Position numbers and translations under genes: made by a program. Below the pieces are notes generated by a model, which saw only the letters and a program-made list of their open reading frames with translations, searched no databases and was not told the DNA's origin. From Tannerella sp. (lineage in GTDB: Bacteria; Bacteroidota; Bacteroidia; Bacteroidales; Tannerellaceae), in NCBI GenBank assembly GCA_031279875.1, contig JAITHS010000115.1:1-8245 (forward strand): a DNA stretch of 8,245 bases, written 5' to 3'. Below are positions 1 through 7,740 of the stretch, one piece after another. Numbering within the stretch: position 1 is the first letter of the stretch; each line of letters opens with the position of its first letter.

Positions 1-1
1 C

Positions 2-1450
2 GTACAGGGGTTCGATATTTGGCAATCGCGCTACGTCACAAAACAGCGTCAGGAAGGTTATTACAGCGTTTATATCCCTGTCATTCACGGAAATATACAC
101 ATCAACAATGAAAAGGCAATATCAGAACTGCAACGTTTATTGCTATATATCAATAATATTGGTAAAGATACTCTGCGTTTTACCAACGAGCAGAGCATCA
201 GACTTCGCAATATCCCCAAAAGCGCACTACCGGGACTGTACGGAATTATAACAGACGTTTGTCCGGAATCAGACAAGTCCGTTATTGCGAATAATCTTAT
301 ATCCTGCACCGGCGCCGACACTTGTCGATTGGGTATAGGACTGGCGAAAGGTTTATCGTCCGCCATACGCAGGGAATTGCTGCGTAGCGACCTCGACCTC
401 GACCGCCTTGCGGATGTGAAAATACACATATCCGGATGTCCTAACTCGTGCGGGCAACATTTTCTTGCCGATATCGGCTTTTCCGGCAAAATTCTCCGCA
501 ACGACCGCGTCTATCCGGGTTATCAGGTTTGGCTTGCTGCCCACCGCGACGAAAAGCCGCAACTGTCGCAGCCTGTCGGCAATATCAGCGCTCATGATGT
601 ACCCGTTTTTGTACGTCGGCTATTAAAGGCTTATCTCAACGACGCTACGGGACTGACTTTGACCGAATATTTGGAATCCGACGGACAGATATTTGCGAGG
701 CAGTTGCTTGATGAATACAAGGCAATTCCTTCTTTCGAGGACGATAAAAATTATTATTACGATTGGGGAGCCGATACGCCGTTCAGCATTGTGGAACGCG
801 GGCAGGCGGAATGTTCTGCCGGTCTGTTCGATATGATTGACGTTGACAGAAACAATATACTCGACTATCGAAAAGCGCTTGAAACAGAGACTTCCGCATC
901 GAAAATCAACCGATTGCTCTACGATACGGCGTTCTCGGCTTCGCGTATGCTGCTCGTTACACGCGGCGCCGAACCGAAGACCACAGAAGACGTTTTCAAC
1001 CTGTTTATCAGTCATTTCATTGACACAGGATTGGTTAACGAACGTTTCCGTAAGATAGTTACTACAACTTGTAACAATGATAATGAGTTTGGTTACAGCA
1101 TTTTACGTGATGATATTTTCGCTCTGGCGGACACCGTTATTGAACTATACGGAAATATGGATGATTCGTTGCAATTTAAAAATGTAGTTGGAATAAACAC
1201 CGCTGTTGGGACGGATTTGCAATCCGCCGTAATAAAGCACCAAGACCTTCGCGGCGTAGCCTGTCCTATGAATTTTGTAAAAACCAAAATCCTGCTTTCG
1301 ACGATGCAGACGGGCGATACGCTCGAAATTCTGCTTGATGACGGGCAACCGATAGCCAACGTTCCCGGCTCTGTCCGCAACGAAGGTCATGAAATTCTCG
1401 AACAAACCCAAACAGGCAATTACTGGAAAGTTTTAATAAAAAAGAAATAA
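2..1450 (+). CDS. Siroheme nitrite/sulfite reductase fused to a C-terminal TusA-like domain (5' partial)
   Basis: The frame is open from the left edge, so the N-terminus lies outside the window; the TTG at 140 is only an internal codon. About the first 60 visible residues look like a ferredoxin-like half-domain of the nitrite/sulfite reductase family. Then come the Cys pairs that bind the coupled [4Fe-4S]-siroheme centre: CTGADTC (visible Cys 102 and 108) and CPNSC (Cys 146 and 150). A helical stretch of roughly 180 residues follows; it is faintly HEPN-like and I cannot assign it firmly. The last 70 residues are a TusA/SirA-like domain opening with DLRGVACPMNF (Cys at 1262-1264), where the usual CPxP is CPMN. 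The family reduces sulfite or nitrite by six electrons; the TusA part suggests sulfur chemistry, so sulfite is the likelier substrate (inference). A promoter lies between this gene and mdh, so it is probably transcribed separately. Confidence 0.88.
   Translation, partial: VQGFDIWQSRYVTKQRQEGYYSVYIPVIHGNIHINNEKAISELQRLLLYINNIGKDTLRFTNEQSIRLRNIPKSALPGLYGIITDVCPESDKSVIANNLISCTGADTCRLGIGLAKGLSSAIRRELLRSDLDLDRLADVKIHISGCPNSCGQHFLADIGFSGKILRNDRVYPGYQVWLAAHRDEKPQLSQPVGNISAHDVPVFVRRLLKAYLNDATGLTLTEYLESDGQIFARQLLDEYKAIPSFEDDKNYYYDWGADTPFSIVERGQAECSAGLFDMIDVDRNNILDYRKALETETSASKINRLLYDTAFSASRMLLVTRGAEPKTTEDVFNLFISHFIDTGLVNERFRKIVTTTCNNDNEFGYSILRDDIFALADTVIELYGNMDDSLQFKNVVGINTAVGTDLQSAVIKHQDLRGVACPMNFVKTKILLSTMQTGDTLEILLDDGQPIANVPGSVRNEGHEILEQTQTGNYWKVLIKKK
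1206..1230. repeat. Small palindromic element inside the reductase reading frame
   Basis: CGGATT (1212-1217), loop TGC, AATCCG (1221-1226) form a perfect 6-bp stem with a 3-base loop. The element lies in the linker just before the TusA-like domain and is translated in frame as GTDLQSA. From memory, similar 'GGGACGGATTTGCAATCC' palindromes are scattered through Bacteroidota genomes, often inside genes. I cannot verify its copy number here. Confidence 0.5.
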
Positions 1451-1452
1451 AA

Positions 1453-1485
1453 TTTTCGCCAAATGGAAAAAAAATTGTAACTTTG
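1453..1485 (+). promoter_or_regulatory. Putative Bacteroidota-type promoter for mdh
   Basis: TAACTTTG at 1478-1485 fits the -7 consensus TAnnTTTG. A TTTT tract at 1453-1456 sits 21 bases upstream, where the -33 TTTG box is expected, and is a weaker match. Transcription would begin near 1490, leaving an AT-rich leader of about 45 bases before the mdh ATG at 1538. No Shine-Dalgarno sequence is obvious, which is normal in this phylum. Confidence 0.6.
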
Positions 1486-1537
1486 TGGCGTTTTATAACA
1501 ACATATTAATTAATAAACATTTAATATACAGAAGATT

Positions 1538-2479
1538 ATGTCAAAAGTAACAGTTATCGGCGCGGGAAATGTGGGAGCCACATGCGCCGACGTTCTTGCC
1601 AAACGTAATGCGGCATCTGAAATAGTATTGATAGATATTAAGGAAGGCGTGTCCGAAGGTAAGGCGATGGACATCATGCAGTCGGCTTCGCTGACCGACA
1701 CGAAAGTGCGCGTTACAGGTGTAACCAACAATTACGCTGCAACAGCCGGTTCCGACGTCGTTATCATCACATCGGGCATTCCCCGCAAGCCGGGCATGAC
1801 GCGCGAAGAGTTGATAGGCGTCAATGCGGGCATCGTTAAGTCGGTTGTTGACAGCGCTTTAAACGCTTCGCCCGACGCTATTCTCATCATCGTTAGCAAC
1901 CCGATGGACGCTATGGCTTATCTGACGGCGAAGATTTCGGGTTTGCCGCGCAACCGCGTTTTGGGTCAGGGCGGCGCATTAGACAGCGCACGCTTCAAGT
2001 ACAACCTCAGTCAGGCGCTCGGCGTCAATATCAACGACGTTGAAGCAACCGTTATCGGCGGTCACGGCGATACAACGATGGTGCCGCTCGTTTCACTTGC
2101 AACATGTAAAGGAGTGCCTGTAAGTCAGATACTTCCGAAATCAACGTTGGAAGAAATCGTAGCAGCAACGAAAGTCGGCGGCGCTACTCTGACCGGTTTG
2201 CTCGGCACATCAGCATGGTATGCTCCGGGCGCAGCATCGGCATTCATGGCCGAAGCCATCATCAACGACGCCAAGCGCGTAGTTGCAAGCGCGGTACTGT
2301 TGGAAGGCGAGTACGGCGAAGACGACCTCGTAATCGGCGTACCGGTTATACTCGGCAAAAACGGCTGCGAGCAAATCCTCAATTATCCGCTTTCGGATGA
2401 AGAGAAAGCCGCTTTCAAAGCATCGGCAGATGCTACCCGCAAAGTCAATCAAGTGCTGAAAGACAGCGGATTAGTGTAG
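1538..2479 (+). CDS. mdh: Malate dehydrogenase (LDH-like, NAD-dependent)
   Basis: The product interconverts malate and oxaloacetate with NAD in the TCA cycle or its reductive branch, in the cytoplasm. At 313 residues it has the usual length for the LDH-like MDH family. The N-terminal Rossmann motif GAGNVGA (residues 8-14) and Asp33 at the end of beta-2 indicate NAD rather than NADP. IPRKPGMTR carries the substrate arginines Arg83 and Arg89; arginine at the first of these is what separates MDH from lactate dehydrogenase. VSNPMD supplies Asn121, LDSAR supplies Asp149 and Arg152, and GGHGDTTMVP supplies the catalytic His176. The ATG at 1538 places the Rossmann motif at the normal distance from the N-terminus. 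The gene has its own likely promoter at 1453-1485 and probably leads a four-gene transcript that includes the exporter, lipoprotein and uvrA. Confidence 0.97.
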   Translation: MSKVTVIGAGNVGATCADVLAKRNAASEIVLIDIKEGVSEGKAMDIMQSASLTDTKVRVTGVTNNYAATAGSDVVIITSGIPRKPGMTREELIGVNAGIVKSVVDSALNASPDAILIIVSNPMDAMAYLTAKISGLPRNRVLGQGGALDSARFKYNLSQALGVNINDVEATVIGGHGDTTMVPLVSLATCKGVPVSQILPKSTLEEIVAATKVGGATLTGLLGTSAWYAPGAASAFMAEAIINDAKRVVASAVLLEGEYGEDDLVIGVPVILGKNGCEQILNYPLSDEEKAAFKASADATRKVNQVLKDSGLV

Positions 2480-2511
2480 CAAAGAAAATGTCAGGTATGA
2501 TTATTCCATAG

Positions 2512-3132
2512 ATGTTGGAGTTATTCTATAAAGGTATAATAATAGGACTGTTAGTATCAATACCGATGGGTCCGAGCGGAATGCTTTGTGTTCAAAGGAC
2601 ACTTGCCAAAGGGCAACTGTCGGGCTTTGTGTCGGGCGCAGGTATAGCGCTGTCGGATATGTTTTATGCTATCGGCACAAGCCTGTTTATGGGCTTGGTA
2701 GTCAATTTTGTAGAGGCTCACCAGCAGTCATTGCAGATTTTCGGCAGCATAGTAATTATATTCTTCGGCTGTTATATTTTCAGAAGCAATCCTGTTATGA
2801 CACTTAAAAAGAACAGCGAAAAAAGCCAGACACTTGTAAAAGATTTAGTTACCGCGTTCTTATTTACATTGAGTAACATGCTGATAGTATTTATGTTTAT
2901 CGGATTGTACGCCCAGTTTGGCTTTGTCTTGCCGGAACATTCTCTCAGGATGACTATTGCAGGTTTGGCAGGCGTATTTGCTGGCACGGTAATCTGGTGG
3001 CTGTTTATCACGTTTATTATATCTCTAATGCGCAACTGGTTTAATATTAGAGGATTAAAAATTGTCAACAAAATTGTAGGTTCTATTATAATTTTGCTGG
3101 CAATTTTAATTCTCTTAAAAATATTCATTTAA
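2512..3132 (+). CDS. LysE/RhtB-family exporter
   Basis: This is a 206-residue inner-membrane protein with about six hydrophobic segments, near residues 4-25, 38-65, 73-92, 110-135, 144-174 and 186-206, as expected for the LysE/RhtB amino-acid exporter superfamily. The first segment carries the family's glycine/proline-rich signature, here GLLVSIPMGPSGML. A charged loop (KKNSEKSQ) separates the two halves. The family exports amino acids or other small solutes by proton exchange; the substrate cannot be read from the sequence. An in-frame TAG directly precedes the ATG, so 2512 is the earliest possible start. It begins 32 bases after mdh and ends 12 bases before the lipoprotein gene, with no promoter or terminator seen on either side, so co-transcription is likely. 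Confidence 0.88.
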   Translation: MLELFYKGIIIGLLVSIPMGPSGMLCVQRTLAKGQLSGFVSGAGIALSDMFYAIGTSLFMGLVVNFVEAHQQSLQIFGSIVIIFFGCYIFRSNPVMTLKKNSEKSQTLVKDLVTAFLFTLSNMLIVFMFIGLYAQFGFVLPEHSLRMTIAGLAGVFAGTVIWWLFITFIISLMRNWFNIRGLKIVNKIVGSIIILLAILILLKIFI

Positions 3133-3144
3133 AAACTTTATACA

Positions 3145-4062
3145 ATGAGAGTGACAGTAAATATATTTTTAGCGGCATTCATTATTATAGGATGCACTAC
3201 AAAAACAGAGACAAAAAAAGAACCCGAAAAGCCGAAACTGCCGGCTTTCGAGCGCGTTACACCGCCTACAATGGTTACAGACCCATCACAGCGGGCAGCA
3301 TATATCATTATGCACTTCTGGGACAAGTTTCCGTTTGCCGACACGATGTATTGTCATGCGCCGGATATTACGGAGCGGGCTTTTGCTGATTTTTTGACGG
3401 TATTCCCCTATACCACAAGAGAAAAGTGGTCGGAAGGCATCAACAAACTGATGACGTCGGCATTAGCGTCGCCGGTAATGTATAATTTCTTTTTCAAGAC
3501 GGCAGAGCATTACCTCTATGACCCTAACTCACCGATGCGTAACGACGAGTATTTCATCCCTTTCCTCGAACACATCGTTAATTTGTCGTCAATAAAGCCG
3601 GAATCCAAAATCAGACCGTCGGAACTTCTCAAACTGGCGTACAAAAATCGCCCCGGCATGAAAGCCAACAATTTCACCTGCACTACGATTACCGGTTCCA
3701 AGACCAGTCTTTACGGCATCAATACAAAATACACGATACTGATGTTTTACAACCCCGGATGTCATGAATGTCAGGAAACGATGAAGATGATGAAAATGAC
3801 GTCACAAATAACCGACGCAGTGTCGGCAGGCAAACTTCGCGTTTTGTGCGTATATACCGACCATGATATGGACTTGTGGAAGAAATATGCCAAAGAAGTA
3901 CCGTCGGAATGGCTCAATGCACATTGCCTCGATGTCAGAGAACAACAGGTTTACGACCTTAAAGCTATCCCGACGCTTTATTTTCTTGGCGCCGACAAGA
4001 CAGTTATCCTCAAAGACGCTTCGGTAGGTAATATTCGTGATTTTCTGGAACAAAACAAATAG
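3145..4062 (+). CDS. Thioredoxin-fold lipoprotein with a DUF5106-like N-terminal region
   Basis: The 305-residue product begins with a short basic-hydrophobic signal peptide ending in FIIIGC, a lipobox with the lipidated Cys at residue 17, followed by a Lys/Glu/Pro-rich linker. This predicts a periplasm-facing lipoprotein. Residues of about 40-170 resemble the helical DUF5106 region that precedes thioredoxin domains in Bacteroidota. The C-terminal half is a TlpA/thioredoxin-like fold with the redox motif NPGCHEC (CxxC, Cys206 and Cys209) and the cis-proline loop AIPT (Pro276). A role in thiol-disulfide exchange in the envelope is inferred; the partner is unknown. It starts 12 bases after the exporter gene, and its stop is one base from the uvrA start, so it sits inside an operon. 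Confidence 0.87.
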   Translation: MRVTVNIFLAAFIIIGCTTKTETKKEPEKPKLPAFERVTPPTMVTDPSQRAAYIIMHFWDKFPFADTMYCHAPDITERAFADFLTVFPYTTREKWSEGINKLMTSALASPVMYNFFFKTAEHYLYDPNSPMRNDEYFIPFLEHIVNLSSIKPESKIRPSELLKLAYKNRPGMKANNFTCTTITGSKTSLYGINTKYTILMFYNPGCHECQETMKMMKMTSQITDAVSAGKLRVLCVYTDHDMDLWKKYAKEVPSEWLNAHCLDVREQQVYDLKAIPTLYFLGADKTVILKDASVGNIRDFLEQNK

Positions 4063-4063
4063 A

Positions 4064-6871
4064 ATGGATGACAGGGTACGGTTAGACGATGACGGATTTA
4101 TAGAAGTAAAAGGAGCGCGAGTAAATAACCTCAAAAACATTGATGTGATGATACCTCGCGACACATTTACCGTTGTTACCGGACTGTCGGGCAGCGGCAA
4201 ATCGTCGCTCGCTTTCGATACTCTCTATGCCGAAGGGCAGCGTCGCTACGTCGAAAGCCTCTCGTCATACGCTCGACAGTTTTTAGGCCGGATGAACAAG
4301 CCCGAATGCGACTATATAAAGGGTATTCCGCCTGCTATCGCTCTGGAACAGAAAGTGAGCGTCCGCAATCCGCGCTCTACCGTAGGCACGTCAACGGAGA
4401 TTTATGAATATATGAGGCTGCTGTTTGCCCGCGTCGGCAAAACGATTTCGCCCGTTTCGGGACAGGAAGTCAAGAAACATAATACATCAGATGTAGTAAA
4501 AAAAGCGCTGTCATATCCCGAAGGTACAAAATTTGCCGTCTATGCGCCTGTCATACCGGCAAAAAACCGCTCTGTTAAAGAACATCTTGCCATATTGATG
4601 AAAGAAGGCTACACGCGCGTCGAAACCGAAGGCAAAATGTTACGATTAGAAGAAATATTGATGCGTCCCGAAAACAAAATCCCCGACGCTAATGAGATAG
4701 AACTTGTAATCGACCGACTTGCCGTTTCCGACGACAAACTGCTTGCCAACCGATTAGCAGATTCCGTCGAAACGGCTTTCTTTGAAGGACACGGTATTTG
4801 TCGGCTTAAAGTGGAAATATCAGGCGAGAAAACATTTGAGTTTTCCAAAAACTTTGAAGCCGACGGTATTACGTTTGAAGAGCCGTCGGATATGATGTTC
4901 AACTTCAACAATCCTATCGGAGCCTGTTCCAAATGTCAAGGTTTCGGCACCGTTAACGGCATTGACGAAAACCTCGTTATACCCGACAAAAGCCTGTCGG
5001 TTTACGAAGGCTGCGTGCTGTGCTGGCAAAGCGAGACGATGCGCGAATGGCAAGACAAATTTATGTTTTACGCCCGCAATTATAATTTCCCGATACATCG
5101 CCCTTATTTCGACCTCACAGAAGAGGAAAAAGACCTGCTCTGGCACGGATATAAAGAAGTCGAAGGCATCGACGATTTCTTTGAATATGTCGATAAATGG
5201 CTGTTTAAGATACAGTTTCGCGTGTTGATGGCGCGCTATAAAGGCAAAACGGTATGCCCGGAATGTTACGGCTCACGATTGAAACAGACGGCGTCATACG
5301 TGCGTGTCGGCGGTAAAAATATCGGCGAACTTGTTACGATGCCGGTCAAAGAACTGAAAAAGTTTTTTGATAACCTTCAACTTACCGATAATGAGACTAA
5401 AACATCAAAACGGCTTCTGACGGAAATAAATAACAGATTGCAGTTTATGCTTGATGTGGGACTTGGATACCTTACCTTAGACCGCCTCTCGGCATCGCTA
5501 TCAGGCGGCGAAAGCCAGCGTATCAGTATCATAAAATCGCTCGGCAACAGTTTGACCGGCTCGATGTATGTTCTCGACGAACCGAGCATCGGTCTTCATC
5601 CGCGAGATACATCCTTGCTGCTGAAAGTATTACGTCAGTTGAAAGAAGCCGGTAACACGGTCGTAGTCGTAGAGCATGATGAAGAAATAATTCGCGCTGC
5701 CGACCATATCATCGACATCGGACCGGCTGCCGGACGGCTCGGCGGAGAAGTAATATATGAAGGCGAAATAGCCTCGCTCAACCCTGATAGCGACAGTTTT
5801 ACGGTAAAATATCTTACCGGTAAGGAACGTATCGAACGGCCTCCATATAGCCGCAAATGGAACGAATATATCCAAATCACGGAAGCACGTAAAAATAATC
5901 TTAAAAAGATTGACGTTAAGTTTCCGCTACACGCTTTTACCGTCGTTACGGGCGTCAGCGGTTCGGGCAAAAGCACGCTCGTAAAAGATATCCTCTATAC
6001 AGGCGTCAAACGAATGCTCGACGACGCTCCGCATTCGGTTGAATGTAAATCTATTACCGGCGATGTGAAACGTATCCATGCCATAGAATTTGTTGACCAG
6101 CATTCTATCGGTACAAGTTCGCGCTCTAATCCGGTAACATATATCGGCGCGTATGACGAGATACGTGTCCTTTACGGCGATTTGCCGCTGTCGCATCAAA
6201 TGGAATACACGGCGTCGCATTTTTCGTTCAACAAGGAAGGCGGACGCTGTGAAGAGTGTAAAGGAGAAGGACGTGTTACGGTCGAGATGCAATTTATGGC
6301 CGACATCACGCTTGAATGTGAAGCGTGCCACGGAAAACGCTTTAAACAGGAAATACTCGAAGTCGAATATCACGGTTTTAATATATCCGATATTCTTGAA
6401 ATGACAGTTGACCAGGCAATGGAATTGTTTGAACAATATGCCGAAACAGATTCGCAAGCCAAAAAGATTGCCCGTAAAATGAAACCGTTACAAGATGTAG
6501 GGCTGGGATATATCAAATTAGGACAGACGTCATCGACACTTTCCGGCGGTGAAAATCAGCGCGTTAAATTAGCCTACTATCTTAGTCGCGAAAACACCGA
6601 AAAGATGTATTTTATCTTTGACGAACCAACTACCGGTTTGCATTTTCACGACATCAAAACCTTGCTTAAAGCTTTTAATGCCCTGATCGAAAGGGGGCAT
6701 ACCATCACCGTCATAGAACATCATCCCGACGTTATCAAATGTGCCGATTATGTGATAGATCTCGGTCCTGAAGGCGGCGACGCCGGCGGCTATTTAGTGT
6801 GCTGCGGAACACCCAAAGAAATTGCCTCCTGTAAAGAATCGTTTACAGGACAGTATTTAGTTGAGAGTTGA
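4064..6871 (+). CDS. uvrA: Excinuclease ABC subunit A
   Basis: UvrA is the damage-recognition ATPase of nucleotide excision repair; as a dimer it finds distorted DNA and loads UvrB. The 935-residue product has the full layout: Walker [10 protein letters not shown] (40-48), first zinc module (Cys288/291 and Cys398/401), signature LSGGESQR (from 479) and Walker [10 protein letters not shown] (Asp505, Glu506). The second ATPase half has Walker [10 protein letters not shown] (630-638), the C-terminal zinc finger CxxC-x19-CxxC (729, 732, 752, 755), LSGGENQR (from 826) and FDEPTTGLH (Asp853, Glu854). No key residue is missing. I chose ATG 4064, one base after the lipoprotein stop; a GTG at 4037 would overlap that gene. 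Bacteroidota can carry more than one uvrA, so paralogue status is open. The last codons, VES and stop, lie in a degenerate intergenic repeat. Confidence 0.97.
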   Translation: MDDRVRLDDDGFIEVKGARVNNLKNIDVMIPRDTFTVVTGLSGSGKSSLAFDTLYAEGQRRYVESLSSYARQFLGRMNKPECDYIKGIPPAIALEQKVSVRNPRSTVGTSTEIYEYMRLLFARVGKTISPVSGQEVKKHNTSDVVKKALSYPEGTKFAVYAPVIPAKNRSVKEHLAILMKEGYTRVETEGKMLRLEEILMRPENKIPDANEIELVIDRLAVSDDKLLANRLADSVETAFFEGHGICRLKVEISGEKTFEFSKNFEADGITFEEPSDMMFNFNNPIGACSKCQGFGTVNGIDENLVIPDKSLSVYEGCVLCWQSETMREWQDKFMFYARNYNFPIHRPYFDLTEEEKDLLWHGYKEVEGIDDFFEYVDKWLFKIQFRVLMARYKGKTVCPECYGSRLKQTASYVRVGGKNIGELVTMPVKELKKFFDNLQLTDNETKTSKRLLTEINNRLQFMLDVGLGYLTLDRLSASLSGGESQRISIIKSLGNSLTGSMYVLDEPSIGLHPRDTSLLLKVLRQLKEAGNTVVVVEHDEEIIRAADHIIDIGPAAGRLGGEVIYEGEIASLNPDSDSFTVKYLTGKERIERPPYSRKWNEYIQITEARKNNLKKIDVKFPLHAFTVVTGVSGSGKSTLVKDILYTGVKRMLDDAPHSVECKSITGDVKRIHAIEFVDQHSIGTSSRSNPVTYIGAYDEIRVLYGDLPLSHQMEYTASHFSFNKEGGRCEECKGEGRVTVEMQFMADITLECEACHGKRFKQEILEVEYHGFNISDILEMTVDQAMELFEQYAETDSQAKKIARKMKPLQDVGLGYIKLGQTSSTLSGGENQRVKLAYYLSRENTEKMYFIFDEPTTGLHFHDIKTLLKAFNALIERGHTITVIEHHPDVIKCADYVIDLGPEGGDAGGYLVCCGTPKEIASCKESFTGQYLVES

Positions 6872-7168
6872 GAGAGAACCGTACCCCAAACGCCTATCAA
6901 TAACAGACAGGACATTCGTCGCTTGCAATCGTTTGTATAACAAATCTTTTATAAACGCAGTCGCATTCGTACCGCTATTTTCCGCCATCATCGCTATCCG
7001 GTAATGAATATCCGACGGAATGCGAATATTGAGAGCTTGCGCATACGACCTGCGAGGCTCTATACCCATCTCTTTGCAACTCTCGAAATAATCCTCTATC
7101 GCACCCCGAAATTCCGACTCCAACTCTTCCATCGTGTCCCCCTCGTAAAGAATGCAATCTTTTGTCAT
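6857..7168 (-). CDS. hicB: HicB-family antitoxin, probably lacking its N-terminus
   Basis: HicB antitoxins bind and block the HicA toxin through an N-terminal partial RNase H-like fold and repress their operon through a C-terminal DNA-binding region. Residues 1-40 match the family core, with YEGDTMEELESEFRGAIEDY followed by GIEP. NIRIPSDIHYRIAMMAE (47-63) and the following helices form a ribbon-helix-helix-like C-terminus. The only usable start is ATG 7168. HicB-like residues (FYGKVKG and further upstream) continue in the same frame, without a start, to a TGA at 7223-7225, so about 20-30 N-terminal residues seem lost or untranslated. The last 11 residues (93-103) are encoded by a degenerate repeat, and the 3' end overlaps uvrA by 15 bases tail to tail. 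It could still fold and act, but I expect it to be impaired. Confidence 0.75.
   Translation of the reverse strand: MTKDCILYEGDTMEELESEFRGAIEDYFESCKEMGIEPRRSYAQALNIRIPSDIHYRIAMMAENSGTNATAFIKDLLYKRLQATNVLSVIDRRLGYGSLSTLN
6861..6891. repeat. Degenerate end of the intergenic repeat at the uvrA/hicB junction
   Basis: TTGAGAGTTGAGA (6861-6873) and GTACCCCAAAC (6881-6891) both recur, in the same order on the minus strand, in the right inverted repeat (7863-7875 and 7847-7857). The gap between the two blocks is 7 bases here and 5 there. The uvrA stop and the last 11 codons of hicB are made from this sequence. Confidence 0.6.
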
Positions 7169-7222
7169 ACCTTTGACCTTGCCATAGAAACCAAACTGTT
7201 TAATATCTATTTCATTGTAGAT
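7169..7222 (-). pseudogene. Untranslated remnant of the hicB 5' coding region
   Basis: Read in the hicB frame, these 18 codons give IYNEIDIKQFGFYGKVKG, which runs directly into the Met that starts the annotated antitoxin. The string resembles the second strand region of HicB proteins (Y-x-E-x-D...FYGKV). It contains no ATG, GTG or TTG and is preceded by an in-frame TGA at 7223-7225. The tail of hicA runs through the same bases in another frame. Confidence 0.5.
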
Positions 7223-7434
7223 TCACGTAGCGCAGCGCCTGATGTGTGAGGCTTGTGAACAATTATCGTAATCCCACTCGCAGCCTCATTCTTGAAGCTC
7301 ACACGCGAACCCGAAGTCATGCCCCTGTTCGTCAACTTAAAGCCAAGAGCATGAAGCAACATCACTAACTCGTCAAACGTAAAGTAGGCAGGTTGCCCCT
7401 TAAATCTCTCCATTATCTTCTGTCGTGTACTCAT
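7207..7434 (-). CDS. hicA: HicA-family mRNA interferase toxin, probably C-terminally truncated
   Basis: HicA toxins are small double-stranded-RNA-binding-fold ribonucleases that cleave mRNA when their HicB partner is absent. The 75-residue product has FTFDELVMLLHALGF (the first helix), then TSGSRVSF (residues 40-47) and IIVHKPH (57-63). These match, from memory, the HicA subgroup in which GSRV replaces the classic GSHH motif and a later HKPH histidine is conserved. In that subgroup another 10-15 residues normally follow, forming a terminal helix; here the frame stops at STMK with a TAG that lies inside former hicB sequence. A toxin upstream of its antitoxin on one strand is the usual hicAB order. 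The promoter at 7442-7473 puts the transcript start only a few bases before this ATG. Toxicity is uncertain given the truncation. Confidence 0.75.
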   Translation of the reverse strand: MSTRQKIMERFKGQPAYFTFDELVMLLHALGFKLTNRGMTSGSRVSFKNEAASGITIIVHKPHTSGAALRESTMK

Positions 7435-7441
7435 TGCGCCG

Positions 7442-7473
7442 CAAAAGTAATAATTACAAATCTTTTTTCCAAA
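7442..7473 (-). promoter_or_regulatory. Putative Bacteroidota-type promoter for hicAB
   Basis: On the minus strand, TACTTTTG (7449 down to 7442) matches the -7 consensus TAnnTTTG exactly. A TTTG box (7473 down to 7470) lies exactly 20 bases upstream, the expected spacing. The hicA ATG begins at 7434, only 7 bases past the -7 box, so the message should be leaderless or nearly so. Confidence 0.7.
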
Positions 7474-7507
7474 TTTTCAAACACTTTTAACATCTCTTGC
7501 TTCCACT

Positions 7508-7542
7508 GTTCGCTGTTCGGACAAGGTTCCTACCTCGTCCGA
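7508..7542. repeat. Hairpin repeat, copy 1
   Basis: TCGGAC-A-AGGT, loop TCCT, ACCT-C-GTCCGA (7517-7542) form an 11-position stem with one A/C mismatch. Bases 7508-7535 recur at 7642-7669 in the same orientation with 27 of 28 identical, including the shared 20-mer TTCGGACAAGGTTCCTACCT. Confidence 0.75.
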
Positions 7543-7545
7543 GAT

Positions 7546-7566
7546 GAGTTGAGAGTTGAGAGTTGA
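7546..7566 (+). repeat. Tandem heptamer GAGTTGA x3
   Basis: Three perfect head-to-tail copies of GAGTTGA. The same heptamer tract recurs, inverted, at 7865-7878 (TCAACTC twice) and in degenerate form at 6861-6873. It forms the outer edge of each repeat end. Confidence 0.8.
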
Positions 7567-7620
7567 GATGACGGTACCACGAACCCTTGCAGTGGTTTTA
7601 AACCCTGCAAGTGGTTTGGA
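7553..7620 (-). repeat. Left inverted repeat, with quasi-palindrome copy 1
   Basis: This runs from the heptamer tract through GATGACGGTACC to the quasi-palindrome at about 7581-7619. Read on the minus strand, it differs from 7811-7878 at four positions. The inner part folds as CCAAACC-(A)-CTTGCAG-GGTTT against AAACC-(A)-CTGCAAG-GGTT..., a stem of up to 19 bp with one bulged A on each side; the outermost pairs are slightly degraded in this copy. Confidence 0.8.
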
Positions 7621-7641
7621 GCTTACGTCCGTCATTACGCG

Positions 7642-7675
7642 GTTCGCGGTTCGGACAAGGTTCCTACCTTGTTTG
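7642..7675. repeat. Hairpin repeat, copy 2
   Basis: A direct copy of 7508-7535 at 7642-7669. Here ACAAGGT and ACCTTGT pair perfectly around TCCT, but the outer part of the right arm has decayed (GTTTGC where copy 1 has GTCCGA). Confidence 0.75.
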
Positions 7676-7687
7676 CTATATCTTCGC

Positions 7688-7721
7688 AGGCTGTGCCTTC
7701 CGACAAAGGCAGGAACAGCCT
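7688..7721. repeat. Isolated 12-bp hairpin in the element core
   Basis: AGGCTGT (7688-7694) pairs with ACAGCCT (7715-7721), and GCCTT (7695-7699) with AAGGC (7706-7710), around loop CCGACA, with a 3'-side bulge AGGA. It has no following T-tract, so a terminator role is not supported. Confidence 0.6.
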
Positions 7722-7740
7722 GTTAAGATAGGCCTGACAA

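Noticed and set aside
623..1015. Long minus-strand open frames opposite the reductase, mdh and uvrA
   Set aside because: They are antisense shadows of strongly supported genes and show no recognisable protein features.
140..1450. TTG at 140 as the start of the reductase
   Set aside because: The frame is open to the left edge, and the upstream codons read as family-like sequence, so the gene starts outside the window.
4037..4063. GTG at 4037 as the uvrA start
   Set aside because: It would overlap the lipoprotein gene and add nine residues not expected in UvrA; the ATG at 4064 gives the normal N-terminus.
7688..7721. Rho-independent terminator
   Set aside because: The stem is good but no T-tract follows on either strand, and it lies far from the end of any gene.
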